Shown here: piece after piece, positions 47,217 to 60,460 of the stretch
Position numbering within the stretch: position 1 is the stretch's first letter
How the letters are laid out: each line of letters starts with the position of its first letter
NCBI RefSeq assembly: GCF_963576615.1
Contig: NC_088711.1
Span: 20,430,182-20,494,181 of the forward strand
Direction: 5' to 3'
Length of the DNA: 64,000 nt
DNA from: Watersipora subatra
Taxonomy: Eukaryota > Bryozoa > Gymnolaemata > Cheilostomatida > Watersiporidae
Program-made: the position numbers and the translations under genes
The notes under the pieces: model-generated
The model's input: the letters and a program-made list of their open reading frames with translations, nothing else
Database searches by the model: none
Told to the model about the DNA's origin: nothing

Positions 47217-50200
47217 ATGTTTAGTAAGAAAAAAACAGCTCATCACAGACCACCCACACCTTACCCAAAACGAAGTCAAGCTGGCGACTGGGAGAATAGC
47301 GGTGGTGAGAAAAAAGGGATAAGCTCAGCGCGTAATCTTCAAAAAGAGTCGGCAGCTGAACCAAACGCTGCTGAGCTCACCAATAGAAACTCATCAGATT
47401 CTGGTGAGTTAGGTTGAAATTCTCTCATGATTAAAAAAATTAACTGACTCCTCGAGTGATATTTAGTTAGATGACATCACAAAGTCAATCTAGTCTCAGA
47501 AGTTTTTTTAACTTCAAAAGGACAAGTTGCTGTCATGTGGGAATTACATGAGAGCTTTAAAAAAAACCAGACAAATCCATTGAAAATCAAAGCACTGCTC
47601 TCAAAATTATCATACTATAACTTTCTGCTGTAATATTTGCCATTGAATACATTTAATTTGAAACATGGCGACTTTAGTAGATATAGAAGCATAAGCAGCT
47701 AAAATACAACACCTAACAAGAGCACTGTATTGCAACAATTTTAGATACAACTTAATCAATTCTAAGTTTAATTGGGTGAAACGTAATCTTATAATTTGTA
47801 AATCAAAAACTATGATTTGTTTAGCAAATGTTTAGGACCCTGTGTTCTTACAATATTTTTAATATTCGATGTTGGTTTTTCTTGCCTACAGTATTGAAGC
47901 ACAAACATTTTTTGCATTTGCGGATGCCTCTATGCACGCGGTGCCTCTAAACAGTGCCATGTTACCAAGTGAAATATGTCAGCTGTCAAATAGTCTATGA
48001 AATACTTACTATAAAATACTTGCAGTACAGGTATGCCATTTAGGATGCGGCTGTAACCTAAGTTACAAATATGGCACAAATTTCACAAGAATGTAATAAA
48101 TATTGTTGAATTATGAAATTTGCTAGGCGAGCAGATAGTTTCCGAACAGTCAAGGATTTTAGGATTGTGTAATCAATCATGTTTCGACAGTGGAGTAATC
48201 TATAACGGAACTTTTGGAATTTAGTAATGCTCGATAAATATGTTTGTACATATTATACACTATACATGGCATCACGACAACATAATATAGGTCAGTTAAA
48301 GGAAGATTTACCAATAAGGTTTACACATGGGTTAACAGATGTAATCGAAGCACAAGAACCACGTCAACAAAAACTATCTCATCAAACAGTGTAGCTAGGT
48401 GAGTTGAGTATGGGTTGTGTCACAGTGGTTTGTTGAAGTTAAATATATTTAGCTAGTTGTATATTGGAGCCAATCAGTTACAGGCTTCCATAAGCAATCT
48501 TTCTTTGTGGGTGTCACCTTTGTCATTGGGTCTGTCTGTTAGTCTGCATAAATACTATGCGTTTCCAAATTTCCACGTTTCCACAGCATCACACACCTAT
48601 GCTCGGTGCTTTTCGCCAGGTTGCTAAAACATTTGATTTTAAAACTCCATCTGGTTCCCAAGAACCAGCCTTTTAGACACTCGGCTACTCAGGCTATCTG
48701 ATTAAAAATGACAGAAATGGTGAGTATTGCGGGGCTTACTGCTAGTTATCAATAAAACAACTGCTGGTCACACTTCCTATACATTCCATATGATTAGGAT
48801 GTAACATAAGGAATGGCCATACGACTTACACCAGAACTACGAGACTACAAGGAAATAGCTATATATGTTGTTAGAAGAAATCAGAGATGTTTAATACTGT
48901 TTTAGTAAATGCCCAGGAATCGATGAACTGGATGGTCTCTAAAGACGAGAATAATACAATGGCGAAATTAAATCCATCATGTTTAGCCTCGATGGAAGAA
49001 CTTGCAAAGTTACAGGCCAATGTTCGTAACACCATAATGAATGATGAAAAGTTACCAAAACTGGAGGAGATTGAGGAGAAGTATGGATGGAGAGCCCAAA
49101 TGCATGGTGACCCTTTTAATCTTAAGTATGCTAAAACATTGCTTCATAAAAAGCTCTAGCCTATGAGTAATTTTTCTATGTAGTAAAAAGTGGGTGGTCT
49201 CAAGGCCAACCGATGATTTACTAATAAACCTTCAGAAAAACTACTTGACCTTCAAACCAACCCATTTAGCTGGAGCTGCGCTGCTGACACTGAGAGCACT
49301 CTGAAATGATAACTCCAAATTGATTAGATGGCCAAATGTTCAGGGTATCACAGATGTAAAAAGCTATAGGTTCAATCAACTGATTTTACCAAAAACTTTC
49401 TTTAATTTTACTAGAGTGTTTCTGATAGTAATCAAGTTGTAGTCACATGGTCACGTATTTGAAAGAAAATTTCCTGACAAATTACAATTTTTTGACGATA
49501 AACCACAACTATTACATGTTTTTACCTGTAAATGTGTATGATTGATGCGGTGATGAGTATCTTTGCGCCTTACCAACTATTAGCATCACTAAATTTTTAC
49601 ACACCGCTACTTCTTATAGCCATGATTGCAAGGACATGGCCTCCATCAGCGCACATAACATAAATTTCTTTACATAAATGAACCTCATGAAAGCCCTGGT
49701 ATAGCAAACCATTAATTCATGACCTATATCTAACCCAACCATTGCTTCCATACATATAAGCTGTGATTGAACAGTATTATGGGAATGTTATTATCATGTT
49801 TTGTTTTTGTATCAGTAACATAATTCATAGCTATTTTTGAGAATTTCATGAAGACATAAGAAAACCATTAGTACAATTATTGAAAATAGTATGTATTTTG
49901 AATGTATAGATATTGTATAAAAGAGTATACTTCTATATACATATATTGTATCACTTCTCTAGCTATGCTAGTAGTCTACTGTTTTTGTTCGTTTTGTTTC
50001 ATCGAAAAAGTACATAACAGTTAGAAATACAAAAGAAGGTGTAATGAGGACCCACATGAGCAGTAGCATAGCTAGTCATGGTGCTGGGCTCTGGTTGACA
50101 AGTAGTTGATTCCCTTAGAATTTAAATGAACAAAATACACAACGACTATTTGAGTAAACCAAACTTTGTACTCCACACTTCAACACTACTTGTACTACAT

Positions 50201-50559
50201 CCATGAAAGTTGCTTTTAATAGTGTTCTAGAAAATAAGTGTAAAAAAGATGGAAAAACTTAGATCACTCTAAAAGCAGCATTCAAATCACCGATTTTCAA
50301 TTGTTCCAACTTATTGTAACAGAAAGTCTACTCATGCATTTATAGGCCCTTGCATGAGTGCCTGCCCTACTATGTAAAGATACCGAAACAAGCGATAGAT
50401 GTTAGAACTTCAGAAGGAATGAAGTTTGATTTTAAGGGGACCGTATTTCAAAACACTATGACACATCTCAAGTCAAGTTACCTGATCCACAAGGAACTAC
50501 CTTCTGAGCACCTGTATCATACACCTCGGCAACTTGACAGAGTTCTTGTCTATAGATAA
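47217..50559 (+). CDS. Orphan gene, 213 residues, three exons
   Basis: Exons 47217-47403, 48885-49125 and 50346-50559 join in phases 1 and 2 and end with TAA. The first exon starts MFSKKKTAHHRPPTPYPKRS and leaves at GTGAGT. The second is helical and charged, with LPKLEEIEEKYGWRAQMHGD. The third starts PLHECLPYYVKIPKQAID and finishes HTPRQLDRVLVYR. The middle exon alone also ends in a stop at 49157-49159, so a shorter 153-residue form would arise if the donor at 49126 (GTATGC, non-ideal) were not used. The acceptor at 48884 has a weak pyrimidine tract. There is no signal peptide or membrane segment. I do not recognise the family. Confidence 0.58.
47570..48020 (+). repeat. Dispersed duplicate, copy A
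   Basis: This matches 54595-55060 in the same orientation over about 430 bases, with blocks such as 'AACAAGAGCACTGTATTGCA' and 'TCTAAGTTTAATTGGGTGAA'. Copy A lies in intron 1 of the orphan gene. Inverted ends were not seen. Confidence 0.85.
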
Positions 50560-51890
50560 TAGATGGCGCAGCAAATCTCTAAGATTATGAGCAATTATTA
50601 AATATCGTCTATTAAATTTTAAATTATTAAAGGTATTGTCTATTCTATTTAAGTTGAAATTATAGAAATAGTTGTCATAGAAATCTGCTGCGAGCATGTC
50701 TATAAGACATCTCTTGTCTCCTAAACACAAAAATGATGTGTTGGCTATAAAGTTGTCAAAAGGTTTATCAACTTTTCTATTAGATGGCATAACTTGTAGC
50801 TGTAATAGAGACTTGTTACACAATAAAATATATCACATATAGCAGTGTTGAATAATTAGTGCAAAAAATGACATTTACAATAAACAATATTATCTATCAG
50901 ACATTCCTTTCCTGTGATTGTGCTAATCTAGTCATTGCCTACTAAAAACAAGAACTCTCAAAAAATTGAACATAGATTTGTCATCACGGAAGCTGTGACT
51001 GTTTGAAATGAGTATTCATCGCTGAGTCAAGCGAGTCACAAGCAGTCGGTTTGACAAAAACGAAAGTTTACTACTAATACAACTGCTATAAAATATTGTT
51101 AAAACCCTGCCAAATACTTTGAAATCTTTACTTGGAAAAAATAATGTATGAAAGCTTTGAAGTTCGATCAAATACTTGAAAGGAAAAGCAATATAAAAAT
51201 ATTACTCTTTGGCAAATAAAAAGTTTTATGGAGCTCTCTGAACCACCTTCAATCATTTAATAATAATAATAATCTCAAGTCATAAACATGAGCTTGAAAA
51301 AAATAAATATAGGTATGCGCACCAGTAATATTTAGAATATATACAAACAATATAGAATACTTGTGTTTGTATACAGATGACGTACCCTCAACTTGTCAAG
51401 TACCTTGTAAAATCTGACTGATGCTTAGTTCCTCCTGTTCTTGATCCTAATCTGCCTATATTCTAAGACTTCAATGTGAACTGCGTACGTCTGCATGACG
51501 ATATAGAATTTGCATTGAAGATTATTTCAGGAAACAAGTACAAATGCTCATAATTTTGCCTGTTTCCTCAAGAAGTTCACTAACAGTTCCCTGAAATCTT
51601 ACCGCCGATTGCAGATAAGATCGTTTGTTGGATTTCAAGTGATGCGAAAGATCACACTTTTTTTATTGTACGATTAAACATGCAATAACTCCCATCAGTG
51701 GAACTCAAGAAATTAAGCAAAAATTCAATTTGGTAGTTCATAGTAACTGCCATTCAACAAAGACATCACATGTCAGTCACATGAAATGACTGACAGTCAT
51801 GACATCACTAATGTCTGTCAGCTCTGACACTTTCTGATAAAAAAGTGTATTTTTTATTGATTCATTTTATAGCTTAGCCATGCTTATTAT
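50560..51890. other. Intergenic, AT-rich
   Basis: This is the 3' flank of the orphan gene; a polyadenylation-like AATAAA occurs at 50822. The minus ORF at 50497-50823 overlaps the exon antisense and has no support. Confidence 0.45.
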
Positions 51891-51894
51891 TAAA

Positions 51895-52309
51895 GGCTGG
51901 TTTACACTTGATCACGTTATGCTGGGGTTGCCCTTTCGGAGATTATTCGTCGATTATGTGCACCATAATATGATGACATTGTCAAGGCAATGCAGTCACT
52001 TCGGGAAAGTTTGCAACTGTCAAACTTTTTCGATAATTCACTGAGCATCCGCCGCAACCTGTGCAATGTGTACCACTTTGGCGATGATGATTGGTCGTCC
52101 CGGATTGCAATCATGTTTTTATGACGGTTCCCGTGAGACTTGTTTTTGTCGTTTTGCGACCACGTTGTATTAAGAGTGTCCTTTGCCACAGACAATTCGC
52201 CGATGTAAACGCAGATGGGTTTGTGATAGTATGTACAATGGTATCACAGACGATCGCTGATGTTTTGTGGGATTAACGCTGACACACTGTAATATAGTGT
52301 GTACCAGCC
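51895..52309. mobile_element. MITE with GGCTGGTTTACACT ends
   Basis: The left end GGCTGGTTTACACT and right end AGTGTGTACCAGCC are inverted with two mismatches over 14 bases. The 415-bp interior has higher G+C than its flanks. The ORFs in it are short. Target duplication is unclear. Confidence 0.5.
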
Positions 52310-52959
52310 ATTTACTGAAGTTTGCTATAAATAATACTTTAACAGTATTTAATATATTACGAGCCATGCCCATCTGTCCAAAGTAGCAGTTGCAAGTTGT
52401 GAAAAAGTACCACATCATACAGGATTTGAACTCCTACCCCTCCACTTGGAAGTCTGCCACACTACCTTTCTTGCCACTCCACACTGCTGACATTCTAAGG
52501 GTTTAGGATAGCTTTGAGCATACTTATTCTTTGTTATATGATTAAGCTATTCTCTTCTTTATCTGCACACCTGACGTTCTCCCACAGCACACTTGACTAC
52601 CAGGTGTGCACGAAATGACAGAGCCTGATCTGCATGACATATTGTAAACCCTGTCACGTATTTCTCTCTCCACCTGATATTTATTACAACAAAATGAAAT
52701 CAGCTAAGAGACGAGAATGCAAATAAATCAGCCGTAATTATTGACCTTTAGTTGGCCTTGTCAACATATGTCGAGTGTTTTCCACAGCGAGTGGAGTAAA
52801 AGCTGAGAGCGAGCACTAATAGTTCAAAAGCTTGCATTTTAAGATCGAAGCTGTTTAAACTTTACCTTAGTTCTAGTGATTCCGAGTCTCTTACAAACTC
52901 TCTGAAGGTTTTAAAATTTTTATCAGTTCAAGATAACTGTTGCTCACACTTCATTTTAT

Positions 52960-53400
52960 TCATCTGGGAATGGGGGACCACCACACTCTTATAGCACTCG
53001 TCACTCTCTACTAAATCTTCATATTCCCTTATTTACATCTAGTGCTGGGCAAAAAACTATTCAATATCAAACAACCTTTTATTGCAATAACCTACCTGAC
53101 AGATTGAAGAAAACTGTAAACAAATTTGACTTTAAAAAACAAGTAAAATGCTATCTCCTGTCTCTCTGACTGGGGTGGGCTGAGGCCTGCCTTTGTTCTG
53201 CTGCTGTTGGCTGTTTTTGGGGCTTGCGCGACATTAGCTGGGCTACAGTGCACCTATGGCTCCATCATCATTATCTTGTGCTCAGGTTGAGTGAATTTTG
53301 CTATAGTTTTTCATTTTCTCACTAATTTGTATTTAACCTGATATATTTACTAATATGCAGTTTATTTTTCTGTATTGTGTCTGTTGATGAGAATAAACAC
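52960..53400 (+). pseudogene. LINE 3' tail (second family)
   Basis: The plus strand reads SSAGQKTIQYQTTFYCNNLP and LKKTVNKFDFKKQVKCYLL, matching the end of CR1/L2-like ORF2 proteins. A 3' region of about 240 bases follows and then an (ACACAAAC)n tail at 53398-53450. It is 5'-truncated, as is usual for LINE copies. Confidence 0.72.
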
Positions 53401-53459
53401 ACACAAACACACACAACACACTGCGTACCAAGTTTGGCACACACACACACACTCTTTCT

Positions 53460-54594
53460 ACAGTCCAAAGGCTATGAAAAGACATAAACGTTAACCTTCA
53501 AAAATTTTAATCCCCTCCATATCTTTCGAAAGCACGCTTTGTTTAAAATGTGTATAACACACATTTTAAAGAAAGCGTCAAATACTTTCAAGTGCTGCAA
53601 CAGAAAAAAATTTGATTTAAAAATTTTGGGAGCAGCGGCTCGACTTTGGCTATCCTACTCTCGTGTGCTGAGTGAGATAACGACATGAAACTAAGGAGAA
53701 CTATTAATTTTAGTTGCTACAACACGATCAAACACAATCGGTTTATTCTAATCCTTTAAAATTTGTTTTTTTTTCTACATAAAATAAAGCAAATATTGTG
53801 CAACTTCTGTTGAGTTGGCATATCATACACTAATCCTTGCACAGTCATTTAACATGCATAATTCTCATAGTATTTGGATGTGTTTTGGGAGTTTGGATGT
53901 CTGACGGTTCATTTCATACCATTCATTTATCAATAATCTGACTAATAGCCGCTATTAGTACGGTACATCCTGTTTAAAAATCCATTGTCCTTGTACATAA
54001 ACGCAAAACAATGATCAGCTAATCCTAAAAATTACTATATCATTTGGATTAAGACAACCGCAATTCATTTAGAGAAGTCTTGACATCAGCAATTTAATTA
54101 CCAAAAAAATCACATCAGTGGTGTGAAAAGTTCTCAAATGATTTATGGATGCTTTTATCCAAACCATGCAGAAACTAGTTTTTAGGATTAGTTGATCATT
54201 GTACTGGATTATCAGTAGTGTATGTATGAGCATGAAGTTTTAACCAAGATGAACCACATCAAAAAGGATCAATATTCATTTTTTTTATATGCATGACCCA
54301 AGGATTCAATAATAGCCAGGCATACAAACTTTCAGGATATTTCGAAATACTTTTTTAAGATTGTAAGAGAGTTATAGATGCTTAATGGTTGAACAAAGAT
54401 TAGTATGTAATACAGCAAACTAACTTGAAAGAAATTGCACAACATTTAGTTTGTTTTATGTGAAAAAAGAGCAAACTATAGAGGATTAGTATAATCGGTG
54501 TTTGAACAAATTAAATCAACTTAAATTATTCTTCTTAGTTTCATATTGACATAACTGAATAAGTAAAATAAAAATGTATCAGCTTTCAATCTCA
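53460..54594. other. AT-rich spacer
   Basis: Apart from a hairpin at 53534-53578 nothing was recognised. Confidence 0.4.
53534..53578. repeat. Hairpin, 20-bp arms
   Basis: Arms 53534-53553 and 53559-53578 match at 19 of 20 positions; loop 5 nt. Confidence 0.87.
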
Positions 54595-55060
54595 TTCATA
54601 AAAAATAAAGTCACTGCTCCTAACATTAGCGAATGACAATTTTCTGCGGTAATATTTGCCATTGAATACATGTAATTTAAAACATGGTGACTTTAATAGA
54701 TATGGAAGAATAAGCAGCTATAATACAATGCCTAACAAGAGCACTGTATTGCACGTGCTAGATGCAAGCTACTCAATTCTAAGTTTAATTGGGTGAAATG
54801 AAATCTAAAGTTGTGTGTTAAGTGTTAACGATCTTTAACGTGTTAACGATATTTAACGTGTTAACGATCCTGTGTCTTTAGAATATTCTTAATATTCGAT
54901 GTTGGCTTTCAAGGTAATGGTTGTGAAAGTTTGTGAAAATGGGATTGACTACACTACTGAAGAATGTATATTTCTTGTACTTGTGGGCTCTTTTATGCAC
55001 ACGGTGCCTCAAAATCATGTCATGTGACCAAGTAAGAGACGTCAGCTGTCAAATAAAGTC
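54595..55060 (+). repeat. Dispersed duplicate, copy B
   Basis: This is the partner of 47570-48020. It contains an extra 18-bp triple repeat (GTGTTAACGATCTTTAAC type, 54818-54866) that copy A lacks. Confidence 0.85.
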
Positions 55061-55830
55061 TGTGATTTATAAGCATATAGCCTTGATTTTTTGTAATCAA
55101 CTTTTTAGTGTAATAAAACATTTGAATAGATCTGCTTCCGTGCAAAACGACCTTCAAATAACAAATGTTTCCAAGTTGAACTGCGCAGATCAGCAAATAT
55201 ATCTGAACAAGTTGTATTTCAACAAAATCCTGGTTTTATGGATTTTTCATTTTAAAACCTTCAAAGGATACCCGCTCATGCAAATTTGGAGATAAACATT
55301 CTTCTAAATGTATGCAAACAACTTGATATCACCGACCACGCTAATGATAGCCTACATGCTATGACATGCAATACTGCGCTTGACTTCTTATCTACTGAAA
55401 GTGCGTAGCACAGCCTAATAATAACACTAGTAACAAAGCAGCAATGTATGTCAGCAATTGTACCAATTTTAATGTAGCCTACATGGGCCTACAACGTCAA
55501 GAATTCATGACCTCGACTCATTAGTCAACAATATGACTTTGTTGAGCAATCTATTGCATCAGTTTTATGATGACTTGATAACAGGCTTATCCAAACTATC
55601 TTAACAGTATTAATTGCTGGCAGGCACGTTCCACCCATGAGAGGTCAAACAAATAAAGGCAGCATCAGAGTCTGACAGTCTTTTGTTGCAATAGTCATAA
55701 TAATATTGCCACATAGTTTAAAGAATAACGAAAAAAGTGTGATTTTTTGTATTGAAATTGTTGATCAGGTAGTACAAAAAGGTACAAATAAATTAATTTG
55801 TCAATACATACTATTATAATTATAAACATT

Positions 55831-57312
55831 CTAAAATAATCTTAAATAATCATTGGCTTTGTTCCTGAATCCATCGATTCTTGATTGGTCCTTGAGCAAA
55901 AATTTCTTCATATGACTCGGACAAGGTAGATCTCTCACTCCACTTAGCTTGCGCGCCATAGTATTACGGACAACTGATTTTGACAACTCCTGTAGCGAGG
56001 GAACAGACTCAACATTGATACTGGACAAAGCACGAATAATGTTTTCCCGATCATCGGTTGATCCGATAAAGCAGCTGTCCATACGCTGAAGAGCTGTATT
56101 GATATCTTGGAGTGTAAACTGAAAACGTCCTTTCGCAATGATAGCGTGTATAATTGAGGGTTGAGAGGTAAGTACAGCAAGTTCGAGTGGACTTGAGCCT
56201 CCGAGAACACCGTTTGCTACATTCAGTTCACAGTGCTCCAGTAGTATCAGAGCCACTTGTACAAGATTAGAGATATGGCTTTCTGTAAATGATCTGGTTA
56301 GCAAGTCAAGAGTGTATTGTAGAGGTGTGAGGCCGCTGCTTCGATCCAATATCTCAGTTGAGGCCCCATTTTGAATGAGAGTCTCTAAAAGTCAATAGAA
56401 GAAACGATTAGATACATTTGGTGAGCCAAAGTACGCTAATAATGCTCATTCCTAGTCCTCTAACAAGTACTAGGGGCCTAAAGTTACCTTGATTGAATGA
56501 ACAAAAGATATTTTATGCCTGATTGAAAGCATGGCTTAAGGCATAATCACTTTAATACTATTGAAAGCTGCACTAGGAGAAAACCAAAATGACAAAAGAA
56601 GAACGGGATGAAGGGAAATTCAGTTTGCCTTTCGCTGTTATGGGAGATCAATTAGTTCAGTGTGAGATGAATCAGTCTATGTGATCTCCCACAAATTCTA
56701 ATAAGCTAGTTAATTCACAAGTGTAATTAACAAGCCCTTCCACTCCCTCACATACCATTACAGAAGCTGATACATAATAGCAGACAAACTATCGAGAGAT
56801 AGGAACAAATAGAAAATATATTAAATATACCGATTCTAACCTAAAAATTTTCCATAACATAGCCAAGCACTCATAAAACTATTATAAGCTAACAGCTACA
56901 TTATGCTACAGATATACTGTTCAAACAGACAAACTCCAGTTAACAGGAAAGTGAACAAGTTCAGCTTACCAACGACAGCTGGGACTCCTCTCTTACAGGC
57001 AGCATGAAGAGGTCTGTTCAAATTCACGTTGGCACCATGTTTGATGAGCGATTTCACCAGTCTAACTGAGTCAGTGGAACTACATAGAGCGATACACATT
57101 TCCATCGGAGTCTTCCCACTATGTATTTCATTTGGATCAAAGCCTTCATCTAACAGGCTCTGAAACAGCCTGAGCTTTCCAGCCATTATGGCCATATGCA
57201 GGCATCCTGCGTTGCTCGTGTGATGAATGTCATGGCTCACAAGAGATCTACATGCTGCCGGTGATACTTCCAACTGTTGAAGAGTGTTAGAGAGCTGAAC
57301 CAAGAGCAACAT
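55831..57312 (-). CDS. Ankyrin-repeat and SOCS-box protein (ASB family)
   Basis: Exon 57312-56970 (ATG preceded in frame by TAA) and exon 56384-55831 join in phase 1 (donor GTAAGC at 56969) to 298 residues. Ankyrin repeats fill about residues 34-210: GCLHMAIMAGKLRLFQSLLD, GKTPMEMCI, 'NRPLHAACKRGVPAVV', 'GLTPLQYTLDLL' and SSPLELAVL. A SOCS box spans about 242-279: VPSLQELSKSVVRNTM (BC box) and LPCPSHMKKFLL (Cul5-type LPxP). ASB proteins are substrate receptors of cullin-5/Elongin B-C ubiquitin ligases; the ankyrin repeats choose the target. The cysteine usual in the BC box is Ser here, which may weaken Elongin C contact. The substrate is unknown. Member number within the ASB family cannot be told. 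Confidence 0.88.
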
Positions 57313-59066
57313 ATTTCTCTGTTAGACTGTCAATCGCTTTGAAACCTTCAGCTCAAATGATACCTAACGCACAGTGATATCCTGTCTTAAATCTGCTGTG
57401 ATCAACGACCTCAGAAGAACTGACCAATGGTAGAGCAGAAAGAAGAGATGACCTGCTGTAAGCGAATTACGAAAAATTAGATGTGGCGACTACAATAATG
57501 ACTAGGCCAATATAGACCTACACATATGATAGCGTATCATTTTATTGCACCATAACACACGCCGGCCGTTCCGTGTCAATGATTAATTGTCATGGTAACG
57601 CCTGACACGAGCCTAGCCGTATCTAAATATAGCATAAACTGACAAGCAAAGAGATACAAGCAAATCACAACAGTTTACCGATAGGACTAATCATGCTGCA
57701 CTCGAGCTAAATTGAAAGAGTGCGTGTTGGCAGCTAAAGGCTGTGACCCAAATTATTGAATGTTTTATGGGTATAGGTAATAAGGAAATGATTGCACTAA
57801 CAACTGCTGACAAAACAAACGGAAGATGTTTGGACACTAAATAATAAAACATGAGTCAAAATTTAAACAAAATTACATTACACAAACTTTATGGGCATAT
57901 TTTGAAGTAGGATTGACGGAAGGTCTGATTATTCATCATTTCTAATCCGTATATTCCAAAAAAGCAGCAACCATAAACATCACGTTACACAACATGATTT
58001 TATAATATGAATATAGAAGTAGTCTGAATAGGCATGCCAACAATCTTATACCTGAAGTAAATTCTCACAGTTAATACCTCGCTAAGCAATGCAACTATGA
58101 GTTAAAGCGAATAATATATGTTGCGATGTTTTTTAACACACTGCAAGTAGTAACTGTGATCAGCAAGTTCACCATATTCCTAGCTATTAAGGTATGCATA
58201 CAATTATGTTGGGTAATAAAGAAGTTTTGAAGCTGTCTGTTTACTTTGACCCATTTACTTTAACCTGTTTATCTTTACCCGTTTATCTTGACCCATTTAT
58301 ATCTTGACCCTTTTATCTTCACCCATTTATTTAACAGAATACTCTTTGAGCTTCCACAGCCAGAAATTCAAGTTAGGCTAAAGTGCACATTATTGTCACT
58401 CATCTGATACTAACAATGTAACCAACACTTTCAATGTTGACAGTACATGATCAAGTTTTGAATATATAAAATGTTTGATTTACAGCTCGAAATGAATAAA
58501 ATAAGAAATTAAAATGGGTTCTACTTTGCTGTGGGTACTAAAGTAAAATCACAAACCCAATTTTTAATTTTGGTAAATACGATTATCAACCAATTTGTCT
58601 TTAGCTATCCTATTCTTGAGTGTTGAGTTATTTGACAAACTAATTTATGAATATTAAAAAGATGGCTAGTTGTTTTAACTAATGTATGTTTTTGCAATAC
58701 ACCGATGGTGTTTATTGAGCATTCAGTAACTCTCAATCAGTCAGTGACTGTAGCAACATTGAAGTAAATATGCAGTTATTTTCATGTAAGTTTAGCAACT
58801 TTATGAATATTTGTCAGCATGTGTGGGACCATTACTGCTTACTCTGAAAAAGGAAGCCCCATCTTTTCAAAAAACGGTCTTTTATGATTAACTTTTTATT
58901 TGTCTTTGACACTAAAATCTTGAATTGAAAACTGTAACTGTCAATAAAGTATTACCATAAGAAAATCGTTTCTAGGGCCCAGCTCATAGTAGTAACAGTA
59001 GCGCTGGAGTCTTCAAAACAGAACATAAAATAACTACCACTGTATGTACATTGCATAATCATATTT
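57313..59066. other. 5' flank of the ASB gene and spacer
   Basis: The promoter and any non-coding first exon should lie here. An imperfect 14-15-bp tandem repeat of ACCCATTTATCTTG occupies 58242-58330. No other gene was seen. Confidence 0.45.
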
Positions 59067-60460
59067 ACCATAAAACCTGTATTTGAACGGAACCTTTATT
59101 TGAACGCCACCTTTATTTGAATGCCACTATGGAAGAATGGTTGGAAAATAAAGCGCTACCCTTTAATTGAATGCCACTTCTATTGGACCGCTAGTATTTG
59201 ACATTCTTCATCTTTACAAACTCATAACCGAAAGTGATCAATAAAAGTGTCCACAAAACCGTACTACTGATGACTCGATTAAATCAATAACAAGTAGTTC
59301 GTTCATTGTTTCTGTTCGTATCGAAGTCCATTTTTTAATTCCAAAAAACTATTCTTTTTTGTTAAAAATTTCAATCAACACCATAGAAATAATTAATAGC
59401 TGTATTAGGCAGTTCCTTGTTTAACTTGTTTTAACCAGGTCCTGATACTTCAATGTAAGTGAATAAGTTTTAGCAATTACATTGGAAATTTTACTACTAC
59501 ATATTTTGAGGCCAAAATTTTAAGGCTATTTCGGTTACACGCGGTTTCTCTTTGTTAGCAAGAAGTGTATATATTAAATGGCACCTCCAAAGAGTTTTGT
59601 TCCCCTAAAAAAATTGTTTGGACAGTAATATCGACTACCTCAGCTGTGCAGAAGCAGAGTTGAGGTCAGAAGACACTGTGGAAGGTATCGGACAGCCAGA
59701 AGAATATAAAATGATTCCAAATGAAAACAACAATCAGAACGCAACTGGCCAAGCAAAAGATGCTAATATTTCTGTTTTAAAAATGTTAATTTTTGTTTCT
59801 GAATGTATTATAAGTGTATTTGGTTTATGCCACTTGCTATTGAATGCATATTTGCAGAATTTGTTAGATTATTATTATCTAACTTACAAATTTGCAGATT
59901 TATAGCACAATATTTGATGGCATCATTGCGGTAGTCAGCTTATAATAACTTAATTGCAGTAGCTTATACATTGTATTGCGCATAAAAAGCCAGACTTGGC
60001 TGCAAACTGTATCAATGTCAAATATAGTAATAAAATAAAAATGCCTTCAATTTTGGAATGAAATAAAAAACTTGAAAGCTCAAAAAATTGCAACGCAGGC
60101 TAAAAAATCATCATAGTTGATTCATTCACAGTTGATATCTAATGCGAGCAATAAATATCAACTGATAGAGACATGTATTAACTTCTCCGTGCACATTTAT
60201 TTAGAGATCTATGACCAGTTAGAGGTAAGTTAGCAAATTTCTTGCATCCAAAAGGAATAATGTCATTCTGCCTGAGGGAGAGTGCAAAATGTAGGCGACA
60301 CGCGATTTGCCTGTGAATGGGTTGAATTTATCCTCTCAAAATTCTGACGAAGTATTTAGAAAAACAACTGAACTTGAACGTCACCTCTAATAAAGTTCAA
60401 CTAAAAAGGAAGGGTTAAAAAATAGAGCACCATGGCGTTCAAATGAAGGTTTTACAGTAT
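59067..60460. mobile_element. TIR transposon, long copy (about 1.4 kb)
   Basis: Ends 'CATAAAACCTGTATTTGAAC' and, reversed, CTGTAAAACCTTCATTTGAAC are inverted repeats. About 59214-59460 matches the reverse complement of the short copy at 8015-8889. The centre (59470-60380) is absent from the short copy and holds a plus-strand ORF, 59618-59905, that starts NIDYLSCAEAEL and ends in a hydrophobic segment. That ORF could be transposon-encoded or a captured exon; no transposase motif was recognised. Confidence 0.7.

Noticed and set aside
50497-50823. 108-codon minus-strand ORF
   Set aside because: It overlaps the last exon of the orphan gene antisense and is AT-rich, Asn/Phe-heavy sequence.
51917-52418. 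Three ORFs around 52 kb
   Set aside because: They lie in a TIR-bounded MITE and overlap each other on both strands, with no domain recognised.
52420-52500. tRNA gene on the minus strand
   Set aside because: A B-box-like GGATTTGAAC complement is present, but no cloverleaf or A-box at proper spacing could be drawn; at most a tRNA-derived relic.
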